NCBI GenBank assembly: GCA_018402735.1 | Contig: JAGYIF010000001.1 | Location: 124,001 to 188,000 of the forward strand | DNA length: 64,000 nucleotides | Direction: 5' to 3' | Source of the DNA: Pelagibacteraceae bacterium | GTDB lineage: Bacteria > Pseudomonadota > Alphaproteobacteria > Pelagibacterales > Pelagibacteraceae | In this document: in pieces, positions 1 to 10,446 of the stretch | Layout of the letters: each line of letters starts with the position of its first letter | How positions within the stretch are numbered: position 1 is the stretch's first letter | The notes under the pieces: generated by a model | What the model was told of the DNA's origin: nothing | What the model saw: the letters and a program-made list of their open reading frames with translations, nothing else | The model's database searches: none | Made by a program: the position numbers and the translations under genes

Positions 1-1
1 A

Positions 2-751
2 TCATTAAGTTTTTTAGAATTTAATTATATGATTCTACAAGCATACGATTACCTAGAATTGTTTAAAAAAAATAGATGTTTATTACAAATTGGTGGCTCT
101 GACCAATGGGGAAATATTATAAATGGAGTTGAACTAGTTAAAAAGGAGGCGCAAGAAGAAGTGGTTGGACTAACCACGCCACTGATAACAACGTCTCAAG
201 GCACAAAAATGGGCAAGACAGAAAAAGGTGCAGTTTGGTTAGATGAAGAATTATTAAGCAGTTATGATTATTGGCAATTTTGGAGAAATACTGATGATCG
301 TGATGTAATTAAATATTTATATTTATTTACAGAACTCACTACTGACAACATTAAACAATATGAAAATTATTCAGGCTCAAAATTAAATGAGTTGAAAATA
401 TTACTAGCTAATGAAGCAACAAAATTACTTCATGGTAAGAAGGCAGCAAAAAAAGCAGAACTTACCTCTAAATCTACCTTTGAGTCTCGTTCCACTGGGG
501 ATGAGTTACCAAGTAAAAAAATTAAAAAAAGTGATATTGAAAAAGGAATTTTGTTTAAAAATTTGTTACTGAATATAGAATTTGCATCTTCTGGTGGGGA
601 TTTTAAAAGAAATCTATCTAACAAAGCTTATCGTATTAACAACGTTATAGAAACCAACGATACTAAGCTACTTACATTAACAGACGCCATTGATAAACAA
701 ATCAAAATATCTTTTGGTAAAAAAAAACATTTTGTAATTAAAGTTATTTAG
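2..751 (+). CDS. tyrS: Tyrosyl-tRNA synthetase, C-terminal part (5' end outside window)
   Basis: Open frame reaches the window edge; GGSDQWGNI motif, KMGKT (KMSKS-like) loop, C-terminal S4-like domain. Confidence 0.93.
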   Translation, partial: SLSFLEFNYMILQAYDYLELFKKNRCLLQIGGSDQWGNIINGVELVKKEAQEEVVGLTTPLITTSQGTKMGKTEKGAVWLDEELLSSYDYWQFWRNTDDRDVIKYLYLFTELTTDNIKQYENYSGSKLNELKILLANEATKLLHGKKAAKKAELTSKSTFESRSTGDELPSKKIKKSDIEKGILFKNLLLNIEFASSGGDFKRNLSNKAYRINNVIETNDTKLLTLTDAIDKQIKISFGKKKHFVIKVI

Positions 752-3026
752 AACTACTTCTAAATAAATCAAAAAAGCGCTGAATGAATCTTGGTGTTAG
801 GGTTCGAATGGGGTTAACTGTTGTTTCCAAAGAATTTGGTTGTCCTTTAATTTTAAAACTGGCTCCAAATATTCCATCTCCTTGTTTACCAGTAAATATC
901 TTACCAACAACTGGAACCTGTCTAATAATGTCATTAACTAAGTAAGCTGGAACTAAATTTCCATCTAAACTTACAAAGCCATCAGGATTTATTTTTCCTT
1001 CCAAAGTATAGCCAAGAGAATCTCCGGTACCGTAAGCATCTATAATTGTAAGAGTTTTATTTTTAATTTCGTATTCCAGGTACGACTTGTCAAAAAAAAC
1101 TCCTTTACCCGTAAGTGTATCAATTATTCCTGTAAAAGAGGTTAGTGAAAGTAAATTTGCAAGAATAGGCATTTCTTTCACATAATAATTGCTTAATGTA
1201 ATTTTAGTGTTTGTTTTATCAACTGCCAGATCCTCCTCAGATATATAATTTAATTTACCGTTACCAAATCCTTTTGCAAAATTAAGTCCAGATAAAAAAG
1301 GGACTGATCTATCGGATACAAAAGTAGTTACAATATTATTTTTTTTATTTTTATTTATCGTTATAGAAGCTGTTTCTGTATTTGAAAATGAGCCAAATCC
1401 ATTTAAACTTTCATATTCACCATTTTTTAAATTTGCAGAAAGAACCAGTTCATTAATTACATCTTTACCAATATAAACTTTTTTAATTTTAGCAGTTAGT
1501 TTAGAGTTAAAATTTGAAGAAACTGTATTAGAGTCATCACTAAAATCTGTTAAGGATTGAATAAACTTAGTTAAATCTAAAGAATCTCCAACTATAGAAA
1601 CATTATCCTTATTTTTGTTAATAGAGACTGAGTTTTTTGGTGTTTCTATATTTATTGATTTAAAATTTTCAATTTCATTATTTTTATTTAAAATTAAATT
1701 AACTAAATTTATCTTTGAGTCTTTTGCCACATAAGACAGCTGACTAAAGATATTTATATTTTCAGATTTTTTATCTAGTGTAAAATCTAAACTTGCTTTT
1801 GATTTGGGCTCTTTTTTATAATTAATGTCATCGAATTTAACTAGGGCATTATCTAAATTCAACTTAGCATTAATAATATTTCGACCTTGTTTGTTGTTTG
1901 AGCTAATATTGAAATCAATCTGTCCATTAATTACTTCATTTTTTAAAAAAGTATTAAAATCTACAGTGTCAATTGAGCCTGAAAAGTTACTTTGGTAAAG
2001 TTTTGAATCTATTTTTTTATTAAAAGAAAATTTAACCAATTTCCCATTTAATAAAAAATCACCAATGGTGCTGAAGTCCTTGTCTATAAGATTTGAATTA
2101 GTATTAACATTTGAAATTATAATTTTATTTTTATCTTCATTAGGTGCAAACGAATAATCAAAACTACCGTTACTAGTATTAATCTTACTGTCACTTTTTA
2201 TTTTTTTTACATTTAATTCTTTATCAATAAGTATGTCTAAAAAAATATTGATGTCTAAATCGCCTTTTAGATTGTTAATGCCGGATGGTATCAGGTTGCC
2301 AGAAATATTTTTAAATTCTTTGAGTTTGGTTAAATAATCAATTTTTCCATTAATTAAAATTCTTGTATTGATGGACAGCTCATCTAATAAGTTATTACTT
2401 GCAACAGTTATTTTGGATTGCTTTATGTCCAGATCAGCTAACTTTCCTGTATTAAGCTGTATTTCTAAAATATTATTTTTATATTTTAACTCTGCATTAT
2501 TAATTGTTGCGTAAGGAAAATTTTCGTATAGTTGAACAGTAGAATTTTTTACAACTCCCTCAAATCTACTATTTTCAATATTTTTAAAATCTATATTAAC
2601 AAAACCTTCCAGAGTTCCGTCTAAAAATTTATTTAAAATAACTGCATAAGATTTTGTATCAAAATCCTTTACCAAAAGATTAATTGTAGAGATTTTTGTT
2701 TTATCTAATTCTAAATAAACATTATTTATTTTATTTTCCCTCTTCAAAGCCGACCACAAATCAATATTAGCTTTAATACTTTTGATATCAATTTTATTTT
2801 TTTTATACAAAAATTCTGGACTATTTAATTTTACCGTAACTCCAAAAGTTTCTACTCCTAGAGAAATTGTTGTATTTTTAAAATTTATTTGGCTATTTGA
2901 AATCTTATTCTCGACTTGTTCTTTAATAATTTTATTTAATGATGTGGTTTCAAATCCATTAATTAAAAATAAAAAAATAACGAATAATAAAACAACAATA
3001 AATGAAAAAAATTTTACTAATTTCAT
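744..3026 (-). CDS. AsmA/YhdP-like large membrane-anchored protein
   Basis: 760 aa, N-terminal TM segment, repetitive beta-rich sequence with AsmA-like C-terminal region. Confidence 0.65.
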   Translation of the reverse strand: MKLVKFFSFIVVLLFVIFLFLINGFETTSLNKIIKEQVENKISNSQINFKNTTISLGVETFGVTVKLNSPEFLYKKNKIDIKSIKANIDLWSALKRENKINNVYLELDKTKISTINLLVKDFDTKSYAVILNKFLDGTLEGFVNIDFKNIENSRFEGVVKNSTVQLYENFPYATINNAELKYKNNILEIQLNTGKLADLDIKQSKITVASNNLLDELSINTRILINGKIDYLTKLKEFKNISGNLIPSGINNLKGDLDINIFLDILIDKELNVKKIKSDSKINTSNGSFDYSFAPNEDKNKIIISNVNTNSNLIDKDFSTIGDFLLNGKLVKFSFNKKIDSKLYQSNFSGSIDTVDFNTFLKNEVINGQIDFNISSNNKQGRNIINAKLNLDNALVKFDDINYKKEPKSKASLDFTLDKKSENINIFSQLSYVAKDSKINLVNLILNKNNEIENFKSINIETPKNSVSINKNKDNVSIVGDSLDLTKFIQSLTDFSDDSNTVSSNFNSKLTAKIKKVYIGKDVINELVLSANLKNGEYESLNGFGSFSNTETASITINKNKKNNIVTTFVSDRSVPFLSGLNFAKGFGNGKLNYISEEDLAVDKTNTKITLSNYYVKEMPILANLLSLTSFTGIIDTLTGKGVFFDKSYLEYEIKNKTLTIIDAYGTGDSLGYTLEGKINPDGFVSLDGNLVPAYLVNDIIRQVPVVGKIFTGKQGDGIFGASFKIKGQPNSLETTVNPIRTLTPRFIQRFFDLFRSSSK

Positions 3027-4112
3027 AATTTATGTAGAGCTTCTTCTAAAAATGGTTCAAGTTCTCCATTCAGTACTTTTTCTGGATCACTTCTTTCCAG
3101 TCCTGTTCTGTTGTCTTTTACCATTTGATAAGGTTGTAAAACATACGATCTTATTTGGTGCCCCCAGCCTATTTCACTTTTGCCAGATTCTAAAGATTTG
3201 TTTTCATCTTCTTTTTTTTGCATTTCAAGCTCATACAATCTTGCTTTTAGCATATTCATTGCTGTTTCTTTATTTTTGTGTTGCGATCTCTCATTTTGGC
3301 ACTGTACAACTATATTAGTTGGTTGGTGCGTAATTCTTACAGCACTATCTGTTGTGTTGACATGCTGGCCTCCAGCTCCACTTGATCTATAAGTGTCTAT
3401 TCTTAAATCTTTTTCATTAATAACAATATCAATATTTTCATTAATAACAGGATATACCCAAACACTAGAAAAACTTGTGTGACGTCTTTTATTCGAATCG
3501 AATGGAGATATTCTAACTAAACGATGCACTCCAGATTCGTGTCGTAAGAAGCCATAGGCATATTTGCCTTCAATTTTAATAGTTGATGATTTGAATCCGG
3601 CCTCCTCTCCTTTTGTCTCACTAATCAACTGGCACTGAAAAGATTTTTTTTCAGCCCACTTTATATACATGTTTCTTAACATCTCGGCCCAATCTTGACT
3701 TTCTGTTCCTCCGGCACCGGCATGAAATTCAATGTACACATCTAACTCATCATTTTTTTTGGACAAAAAACAAAATAACTCAATTTTTTTTATATTAGAC
3801 TCAAGTATTGAAAGGCTTGATTGAATATCAGAGTTTAAACTTTCGTCATTCTCTTTTGAATTAAAATCAAGCAATTCTTTTATGTTATTTAATTCGTCTT
3901 TATAAGACTTGTAATCATTTAAAATTTTTTCTAAATGTTTTTTTTCTTTTATAACTAGCTGGGCTTTGTTGTTATCATTCCAAAAATTAGGAAGATTTAT
4001 TTGTTTTTCAATATCTTCTAGTTTTTTTAAACACTGAATTTTGTCAAAGATAACTCCATATCTTTGATATTATTTTTTCTAAGTTGATAATTATTTTTTT
4101 TTGCTCAAACAT
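3023..4112 (-). CDS. prfB: Peptide chain release factor 2, expressed via programmed +1 frameshift (join 4112..4047 and 4045..3023 on the minus strand)
   Basis: GGQ motif (SGAGGQHVN), SPF anticodon tripeptide (RISPFDSN); upstream 22-codon ORF from ATG at 4112 ends at TGA (4046..4044) inside CTTTGAC; the +1 frame continues as RF2 N-terminus DKIQCLKKLEDIEKQINLPNFWNDNNKAQ. Confidence 0.95.
4043..4057 (-). promoter_or_regulatory. prfB programmed +1 frameshift site (GGAG..TTAT CTT TGA C)
   Basis: Minus strand ATGGAGTTATCTTTGAC: TAT CTT TGA C as in the classical prfB site, with an SD-like GGAG just upstream. Confidence 0.92.
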
Positions 4113-4114
4113 TG

Positions 4115-6475
4115 CTAATAAACTGTACTTAATTTTTTCTCTAAATCTATATATTTATCTTGAGGAAACTCATCTATCTTAAAACTTTCTAAAATTACAT
4201 TTGTATTTGAGGTTTTTGAAGATAAGCCATCCGCTATATTAACATTAACAAGGTTAACGCTTGGGGGTATTTTAAAAAAAGAAGACATTCCTTTTTTTGG
4301 TAAATTTTGAACAATATCTTGAAAAACTGGCAAGGCTGCTTTTGCTCCGGTTTCAGATTTACCTAAAGTTTTAGGCTCATCAAATCCAACATATACACCA
4401 ATGATTAAGTCAGGCGTGAATCCAATAAACCATGCATCCAAATTATTATTTGTTGTTCCAGTTTTTCCTGCTAATGGAATTTTTATATTATTCATTTGCT
4501 TACCTGTTCCTCTGTCAATAACTCCTTCAAGAATTGAAACCATTTGATACGCAGTTGCTTCTGTCAAAACTGCATTTTCGTTACTTGTAATTTTTGGATA
4601 ATTTTCAAGTTCTTGTGAAATTTCGTTACAACCTTCACACTGATAATTCTTTTTTTGATAAATAATTTTTCCATTTTGGTCTTGGATTAAATCAACCAAA
4701 GAAGTTTCGATAGTTTTACCACCATTAGTAAATACGCTGTAAGCGCTAGATAAGTTAAGTAATGTTGTTTCTCCGGCCCCTAAAGCGAATGAAAGGAGGT
4801 TTTGAGGGTTTTGGTAAATTTTTGTTTTTTTGGCAAGATCTAAAATTTTTTCATTTCCAACTGCTTCTGCAAGTCTAACAGTCATTAAATTTCGTGACTG
4901 CTCAACTCCTGAACGTAATGTATTTTTACCATAAAATTTATTACCATAATTGTCTGGTTTCCATTTTCCTAAATCTTTTGGCTGTTCACTTACATAAGGA
5001 GCATCTAATAAAATTGTGTTTGGTTGATAACCATTGTCTAGAGCTGAAGCGTACACAAAGGGCTTTAATGCTGAGCCTGGTTGTCTCATAGCTTGGCTAG
5101 ATCTATTGAACTGACTCAAATCAAAACTATACCCTCCTACCATAGAATAAATTCTTCCATTCCATGGATTAAGAATTACTACAGCTCCATTAACTTCTGG
5201 CATTTGTCTTAGATACCATTTTTTATTATCCTCACTCTGTTCAACCCATATTAAGTCATTAATTTGCAAAACTTGATTTACATCGCTGATCGCAGGTCCA
5301 AGGCTGTCAGAATTTATAAATTTTCTAGCCCATTTTAAATCTTCCAACTGAAGTTGGACAGTTTTATTGCTTTCTGAAGTTTCTATTTCAGCATAATTAG
5401 AATTAACATTTTTAACTAATGCTAATTTCCAGTTATTAATCTCATCAAATTTAATAGCGTTTAGATTTAATTTCCATTCATTTGTGTTTTTAATATTTTT
5501 TACAGGTCCCCTCCATCCGTGCCTTCTATCATACAGTTCTAAATTTTTTCTAAGAGCATTAGTTGCAATTCTTTGAAGCTCATTATCTAAAGAAGTTTTT
5601 ACATACAAACCACCCTTGTAAAGAATATCTTCACCATATTTGTCAAAAAGAAATCTTCTAACTTCTTCCGTAAAAAAAAGAGATTCTTTGTAAAAATCTA
5701 ATATTCTTTTTTTCAAAACAATCTCTTCTTTTATTGCAAGTGCATACTCATTTTTACTTAAAAAATTATTTTCAAACATTCGTTCCAAGACCCAGTCTTT
5801 TCTTTTAATAGCTGCGCTTAAACTTCTATATGGGTTATATGAACTTGGCGCTTTGGGCATAGTTGCTAATAACGCAGCTTCAGAAATACTCAATTCTTTT
5901 AATGACTTATCAAAATATGTCATACTAGCAGAAGCGATTCCATATGATCGCTCCCCTAAAAAAATTTCATTTAAATAAAGCTCTAAAATTCTATTTTTGC
6001 TTAAATACTTTTCAATTCTAAAAGCCAAAATTGCCTCTTTAATTTTACGAGATAAAGAAACCTCAGATGTCAGTAAAAAATTTTTAGCTACTTGCTGCGT
6101 GATAGTAGATGCACCCTCTAATCTTTGTCCGGTCGCAACATTTTTAATATTTTTAAATACAGCTCTAATAATTCCTCGAGCATCAATTCCAGGGTGTTCA
6201 AAAAAATTTTTATCTTCTGCGGACAAAAAAGCATTTATGACAAAAGGAGGTATTGTATTGATACTAATAAAAGTTCTTTTTTGAATTGCAAAATCAGCTG
6301 AAATTTCCCCATTATTATTATAAACTTTGGTAGATACTGGTGGTTTATAATTTTCTAAAAAACGATAATTTGGAAGATCGCTTGAAAAATACCAAAGGGC
6401 TAAAAAAATCACTAAAAAAGCGGTAAAAGAAAAAAATAGAACCACAAGACCTATTGATTTTAGTAAATTTCCCAT
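4115..6475 (-). CDS. mrcA: Penicillin-binding protein 1A (transglycosylase/transpeptidase)
   Basis: GT51 motifs (EDKNFFEHPGID, GASTITQQVAKN), transpeptidase SxxK region (RQPGSALKPF) and KTGTT. Confidence 0.93.
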   Translation of the reverse strand: MGNLLKSIGLVVLFFSFTAFLVIFLALWYFSSDLPNYRFLENYKPPVSTKVYNNNGEISADFAIQKRTFISINTIPPFVINAFLSAEDKNFFEHPGIDARGIIRAVFKNIKNVATGQRLEGASTITQQVAKNFLLTSEVSLSRKIKEAILAFRIEKYLSKNRILELYLNEIFLGERSYGIASASMTYFDKSLKELSISEAALLATMPKAPSSYNPYRSLSAAIKRKDWVLERMFENNFLSKNEYALAIKEEIVLKKRILDFYKESLFFTEEVRRFLFDKYGEDILYKGGLYVKTSLDNELQRIATNALRKNLELYDRRHGWRGPVKNIKNTNEWKLNLNAIKFDEINNWKLALVKNVNSNYAEIETSESNKTVQLQLEDLKWARKFINSDSLGPAISDVNQVLQINDLIWVEQSEDNKKWYLRQMPEVNGAVVILNPWNGRIYSMVGGYSFDLSQFNRSSQAMRQPGSALKPFVYASALDNGYQPNTILLDAPYVSEQPKDLGKWKPDNYGNKFYGKNTLRSGVEQSRNLMTVRLAEAVGNEKILDLAKKTKIYQNPQNLLSFALGAGETTLLNLSSAYSVFTNGGKTIETSLVDLIQDQNGKIIYQKKNYQCEGCNEISQELENYPKITSNENAVLTEATAYQMVSILEGVIDRGTGKQMNNIKIPLAGKTGTTNNNLDAWFIGFTPDLIIGVYVGFDEPKTLGKSETGAKAALPVFQDIVQNLPKKGMSSFFKIPPSVNLVNVNIADGLSSKTSNTNVILESFKIDEFPQDKYIDLEKKLSTVY

Positions 6476-6635
6476 ATTGCTTTAAATCATTAAAAATTGT
6501 CTTTTTTTTGATATATTTACACTACCAGATCTTATTTCTTTCAAAAACACATCTAATACAATATTATAATAACATTGAAGCTTTAAAAGTTTTTATGAAT
6601 ATTAATTTAAATAACACAAACTGGAAATTACAAAT

Positions 6636-8585
6636 ATGGAAAAAGAGATTCTTATCGATGCTTCTCAACAGAAGCAAACACGAGTTGCTATCAAATCCAT
6701 TCATGGAGTTGAAGAGTATGAATACGAAAATGAGGAAAAAAAACAACTTAAAGGCAATATATATTTAGGAAGAGTAAGCAGAATAGAACCCTCTTTACAA
6801 GCCGCGTTTGTAGATTTTGGAAATAATCGTCATGGTTTTCTAGCCTTTAACGATATTCAAACTCAGTATTACCAAATCCCCATCTCTGATAAAGAAGCTA
6901 TTTTAAAAGAAGAGAAAGAGGTCAGAAAACAATTGATAGAAGAAACTAAAGACCTTGCCCCGCCTGAAAATCCAGAAGAGTATGACGCAGATGAAAACGG
7001 AGAGCAGGTAATAAAAATAAACGATATTGATAATGAAATAAATGAAGGTGAAAATCAAGATAATTTTTCCAACGAAGATTCTGTAATTAATGAACAGCAA
7101 AATGATTCAATAGTTGCCGATGAATTTTTAAATTCTGAATCAGAATACGAAAAGAAAATAAACGATATTAGATCCAGACGAAAATTTAAGCGCTATAGAA
7201 TTCAAGAAGTAATTAAACCAGGTCAGGTTATACTTATTCAAATCGTAAAAGAAGAAAGAGGAAAAAAAGGAGCTGCATTAACTACATTCTTATCATTAGC
7301 TGGTAAATATATAGTCTTAATGCCCAATACTGCCAAAGGTGGTGGAATTTCTAAAAAAATATTTAACTCACAGGACAGAAAAAATATTAGAGAAATTATT
7401 AATGAGTTAGAAATACCTGAAACTATGGGCTTGATTGTCAGAACGGCAGGTGCAAAAAAAACGCAGAATGAAATCAAAAATGATTTAGATATATTGATTC
7501 AAATATGGGAAGAGATAAAACAAAAAACAATAAGTTCGAATGCTCCAGCTCTAATACACGAAGAGGGAGATGTAATATACAGGACTATAAGAGATTTTTT
7601 TAGCAGTGAAATCATTGAAGTTATTGTAGATGGAGATAGTGGGTATGATAAGGCAAAAAAATATGCAGAAATTATTGCAAAGGAACAAGTAAAAAAAATA
7701 AAAAAACATAAAGGAAAAGTTCCATTATTTCACTCTAAGGGAATAGAAAAATATTTGAATGAAATATTTGAACCAAGAATTACTTTAAAATCAGGAGGCT
7801 ATCTAATCATTCATCCTACAGAAGCCTTAGTTGCTATCGATATAAATTCAGGAAAATCTACAAAAGAAAGAAATATTGAAAAAACTGCTTTAACAACAAA
7901 TGTTGAAGCGGCAATAGAAATTGCGAGACAAGCTAAGCTAAGAGACCTTGCGGGTCTTATTGTTATTGATTTTATTGATATGGAAAATTATTCCAATCGT
8001 AGATTAATAGAGAAAAAATTAAAAGAGGCTTTGCGTAGCGATAAAGCTAGAGTTCAAGTTGGTAAAATAAGTAATTTTGGCCTTTTAGAAATGACAAGAC
8101 AAAGGTTAAGAGAGAGCTCTATTCAATGGAAAACTATATTAAGTGTAGAATCTTTTTCACAAAAAATATTAAAATTAATTGAGGAAAAAGTATTTTCTCT
8201 ACCTAAGGTTAAAACTGTTAACGCAGAACTACCTAAGAAAATTATAGATTACATAAAGTCTAACATGCAAGATGAAGTAAGCTTTTTTGAAAAGAAATTT
8301 AAATTTCAAATTAAATTTCAAATTAATCCTGATTTTCTATCTGAGGATTATCTAATTGTTTTCAAAAACCAAAAAAAAGAGGAAATTGAAAAAATACTAA
8401 ATGAACAGGAAACCATCCTAGAAGACAATAATAGATACTCAAAAACAATCGATAAAAACGAAGAATCTATAGAAGTTGAAACTGAAAAAAAAATATTACA
8501 TAAAAAAAAGTTTTTTCACAAAAAGAGAAAATTTTTCAAAAAAAAATTTAAAAAAGAGGATGACGGAAGTAAAGAAGTTGCTTAA
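6636..8585 (+). CDS. rne: Ribonuclease E/G family protein
   Basis: S1 domain [23 protein letters not shown]; catalytic region [10 protein letters not shown]...LIVIDFIDM; acidic insert in S1 domain; basic Lys/Phe-rich C-terminus. Confidence 0.92.
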   Translation: MEKEILIDASQQKQTRVAIKSIHGVEEYEYENEEKKQLKGNIYLGRVSRIEPSLQAAFVDFGNNRHGFLAFNDIQTQYYQIPISDKEAILKEEKEVRKQLIEETKDLAPPENPEEYDADENGEQVIKINDIDNEINEGENQDNFSNEDSVINEQQNDSIVADEFLNSESEYEKKINDIRSRRKFKRYRIQEVIKPGQVILIQIVKEERGKKGAALTTFLSLAGKYIVLMPNTAKGGGISKKIFNSQDRKNIREIINELEIPETMGLIVRTAGAKKTQNEIKNDLDILIQIWEEIKQKTISSNAPALIHEEGDVIYRTIRDFFSSEIIEVIVDGDSGYDKAKKYAEIIAKEQVKKIKKHKGKVPLFHSKGIEKYLNEIFEPRITLKSGGYLIIHPTEALVAIDINSGKSTKERNIEKTALTTNVEAAIEIARQAKLRDLAGLIVIDFIDMENYSNRRLIEKKLKEALRSDKARVQVGKISNFGLLEMTRQRLRESSIQWKTILSVESFSQKILKLIEEKVFSLPKVKTVNAELPKKIIDYIKSNMQDEVSFFEKKFKFQIKFQINPDFLSEDYLIVFKNQKKEEIEKILNEQETILEDNNRYSKTIDKNEESIEVETEKKILHKKKFFHKKRKFFKKKFKKEDDGSKEVA

Positions 8586-9355
8586 TTATTTATTTTGCCA
8601 TTAATTGGTGATGATGCTGAGGCAATATTTGTTTTATCCATTCGACCAGATAGATAGGATTGCCTACCTGCAATAACTGCATTTTTCATAGACTCTGCCA
8701 TCATTATCGGTTTTTTGGCTTTTGCAATTGCTGAATTAACAAGCACTGCATCACAACCTAATTCCATGGCAATAACCGCATCTGATGCGGTTCCAATTCC
8801 AGCATCTACAATAACAGGAATATTGGATTGTTTTTTTATAATTTCTATATTTAACTTATTGGGTATGCCCTGCCCCGATCCAATTAAAGAACCGAGTGGC
8901 ATTACAGCAACCACTCCTATCTTCTCTAAAATTTTACAAGCTATGGGATCATCTGAACAATACACCATAACCTCGAAACCCTCATCTACTAAAATTTTTG
9001 CTGCTTTTATTGTTTCTTGCATATTTGGATATAAAGTTTTTTCGTCTCCCAAAACCTCTAACTTTACTAAATTCCAGCCTCCACTCTCCTTTGCTAATCG
9101 CAAAGTTCTCAATGCATCTTCGGAAGTAAAACATCCAGCTGTATTTGGTAGGTAAGTAATTTTTGTTGGATCAATAAAATCCATTAATAATGGTTCTTTA
9201 GTATCAATGATATTTACTCTTCTAACTGCAACAGTAACCAAGTTTGCTCCGGAAGCTTTTACAGCGTCAGCAGTTTCTTGAAGATTCTTATACTTTCCAG
9301 TTCCAACTATTAATCTAGATTTAAAAATTCTATTTCCAATTTTAAAAACATCCAT
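8582..9355 (-). CDS. thiG: Thiazole synthase
   Basis: ThiG motifs ([32 protein letters not shown]); adjacent thiS. Confidence 0.96.
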   Translation of the reverse strand: MDVFKIGNRIFKSRLIVGTGKYKNLQETADAVKASGANLVTVAVRRVNIIDTKEPLLMDFIDPTKITYLPNTAGCFTSEDALRTLRLAKESGGWNLVKLEVLGDEKTLYPNMQETIKAAKILVDEGFEVMVYCSDDPIACKILEKIGVVAVMPLGSLIGSGQGIPNKLNIEIIKKQSNIPVIVDAGIGTASDAVIAMELGCDAVLVNSAIAKAKKPIMMAESMKNAVIAGRQSYLSGRMDKTNIASASSPINGKINN

Positions 9356-9358
9356 GAA

Positions 9359-9562
9359 TTAACCACCTCCAATAAAAGTTACAATTTCAACCACATCCTC
9401 ATTTGTAATTTTGATACTAGAATATTTTTGTTTTGGAACAACGCTTTTATTTAATTCCACAGCAACTTTTTTTTTATCGATTAAAAGCTTGTTTAATAAT
9501 TGCTCAATGCTCAAGCTTGTTTCCAATTTGTGGATTTGACCATTTAATTGTATTTCTATCAT
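9359..9562 (-). CDS. thiS: Sulfur carrier protein ThiS
   Basis: 67 aa beta-grasp protein ending in GG (FIGGG), next to thiG. Confidence 0.93.
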   Translation of the reverse strand: MIEIQLNGQIHKLETSLSIEQLLNKLLIDKKKVAVELNKSVVPKQKYSSIKITNEDVVEIVTFIGGG

Positions 9563-9590
9563 TTTTGCTATAATTACTCTCAGAAGTTAT

Positions 9591-10040
9591 ATGGCCTTAA
9601 AAATACAAATTATCAATGGTCCAAATTTAAATCTATTAGGCAAAAGAGAGCCTGACATATACGGACATATTACTCTTGAACAGATTCAAAAAGAGGTTGA
9701 AAAACACTCTCAAAAAAAAAATATTTCTGTTGATTTTTGTCAATCAAATATCGAAGGAGAAATAGTTAATAAAATTCAAGAAATAGAAGATAATGCTCAG
9801 GGTCTTATTATAAACGCTGCAGCATTTACACATACATCCGTAGCGATACTTGATGCTCTAAATACCCTAAATATTCCAAAAATTGAAATTCATATTTCAA
9901 ATATTTTTGCCAGAGAAGAATTTCGTCATAAATCAATGATTAGCAAATCTGTACATGGAATTATTTGCGGGTTTGGATTAAATAGTTATATTTTAGCAGT
10001 TGATGCAATAGAAAATATTATTAAAAATGAAAATAGATAA
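9591..10040 (+). CDS. aroQ: 3-dehydroquinate dehydratase type II
   Basis: INGPNLNLLGKREPDIYG, QSNIEGEIV, INAAAFTHTSVAI motifs. Confidence 0.97.
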   Translation: MALKIQIINGPNLNLLGKREPDIYGHITLEQIQKEVEKHSQKKNISVDFCQSNIEGEIVNKIQEIEDNAQGLIINAAAFTHTSVAILDALNTLNIPKIEIHISNIFAREEFRHKSMISKSVHGIICGFGLNSYILAVDAIENIIKNENR

Positions 10041-10443
10041 AAAATTAATTAAAGAACTTTCGGAAAATCTCGATGAGTTTAATTTAGCAGAGATTAGTTA
10101 TTCAAATGGAGTTACGACTATTAAAGTCAGCAAAACATCCAATCAAGTTTCTGTAGTCAATTCTTCTCCAACCATAGCTAATGAAAAAAAAGTTGAAATA
10201 GATCCTTCGGTACAACTTATAAAAAGTCCTATGGTTGGAACCGTTTACCTATCTCCAGAACCAGGTGCTAAACCATTCACTTCTATTGGTAAAAAAGTAA
10301 AAAAAGGTGAAACAATTTTAATTATTGAAGCAATGAAGACCATGAACCATATTCAAGCTTCTGTTGATGGCGAAATTATAGAACTTTCAGTTTCTGATGG
10401 AGAAGCTATTGAGTACGATCAAATACTCGCAAAAATAAAATAA
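10027..10443 (+). CDS. accB: Biotin carboxyl carrier protein of acetyl-CoA carboxylase
   Basis: Biotinylation motif IEAMKTMN; followed by accC. Confidence 0.97.
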   Translation: MKIDKKLIKELSENLDEFNLAEISYSNGVTTIKVSKTSNQVSVVNSSPTIANEKKVEIDPSVQLIKSPMVGTVYLSPEPGAKPFTSIGKKVKKGETILIIEAMKTMNHIQASVDGEIIELSVSDGEAIEYDQILAKIK

Positions 10444-10446
10444 TTA

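Noticed and set aside
2782-3318. 178-aa plus-strand ORF
   Set aside because: Antisense to AsmA-like and prfB genes; low-complexity hydrophobic shadow ORF with no recognisable domain.
6476-6635. Searched this and the other larger intergenic gaps for tRNA, riboswitch or CRISPR structure
   Set aside because: No cloverleaf, repeat array or recognisable aptamer by eye; a covariance search would be needed to exclude weak motifs.
8715-9155. 146-aa plus-strand ORF
   Set aside because: Antisense to the well-supported thiG; shadow ORF.
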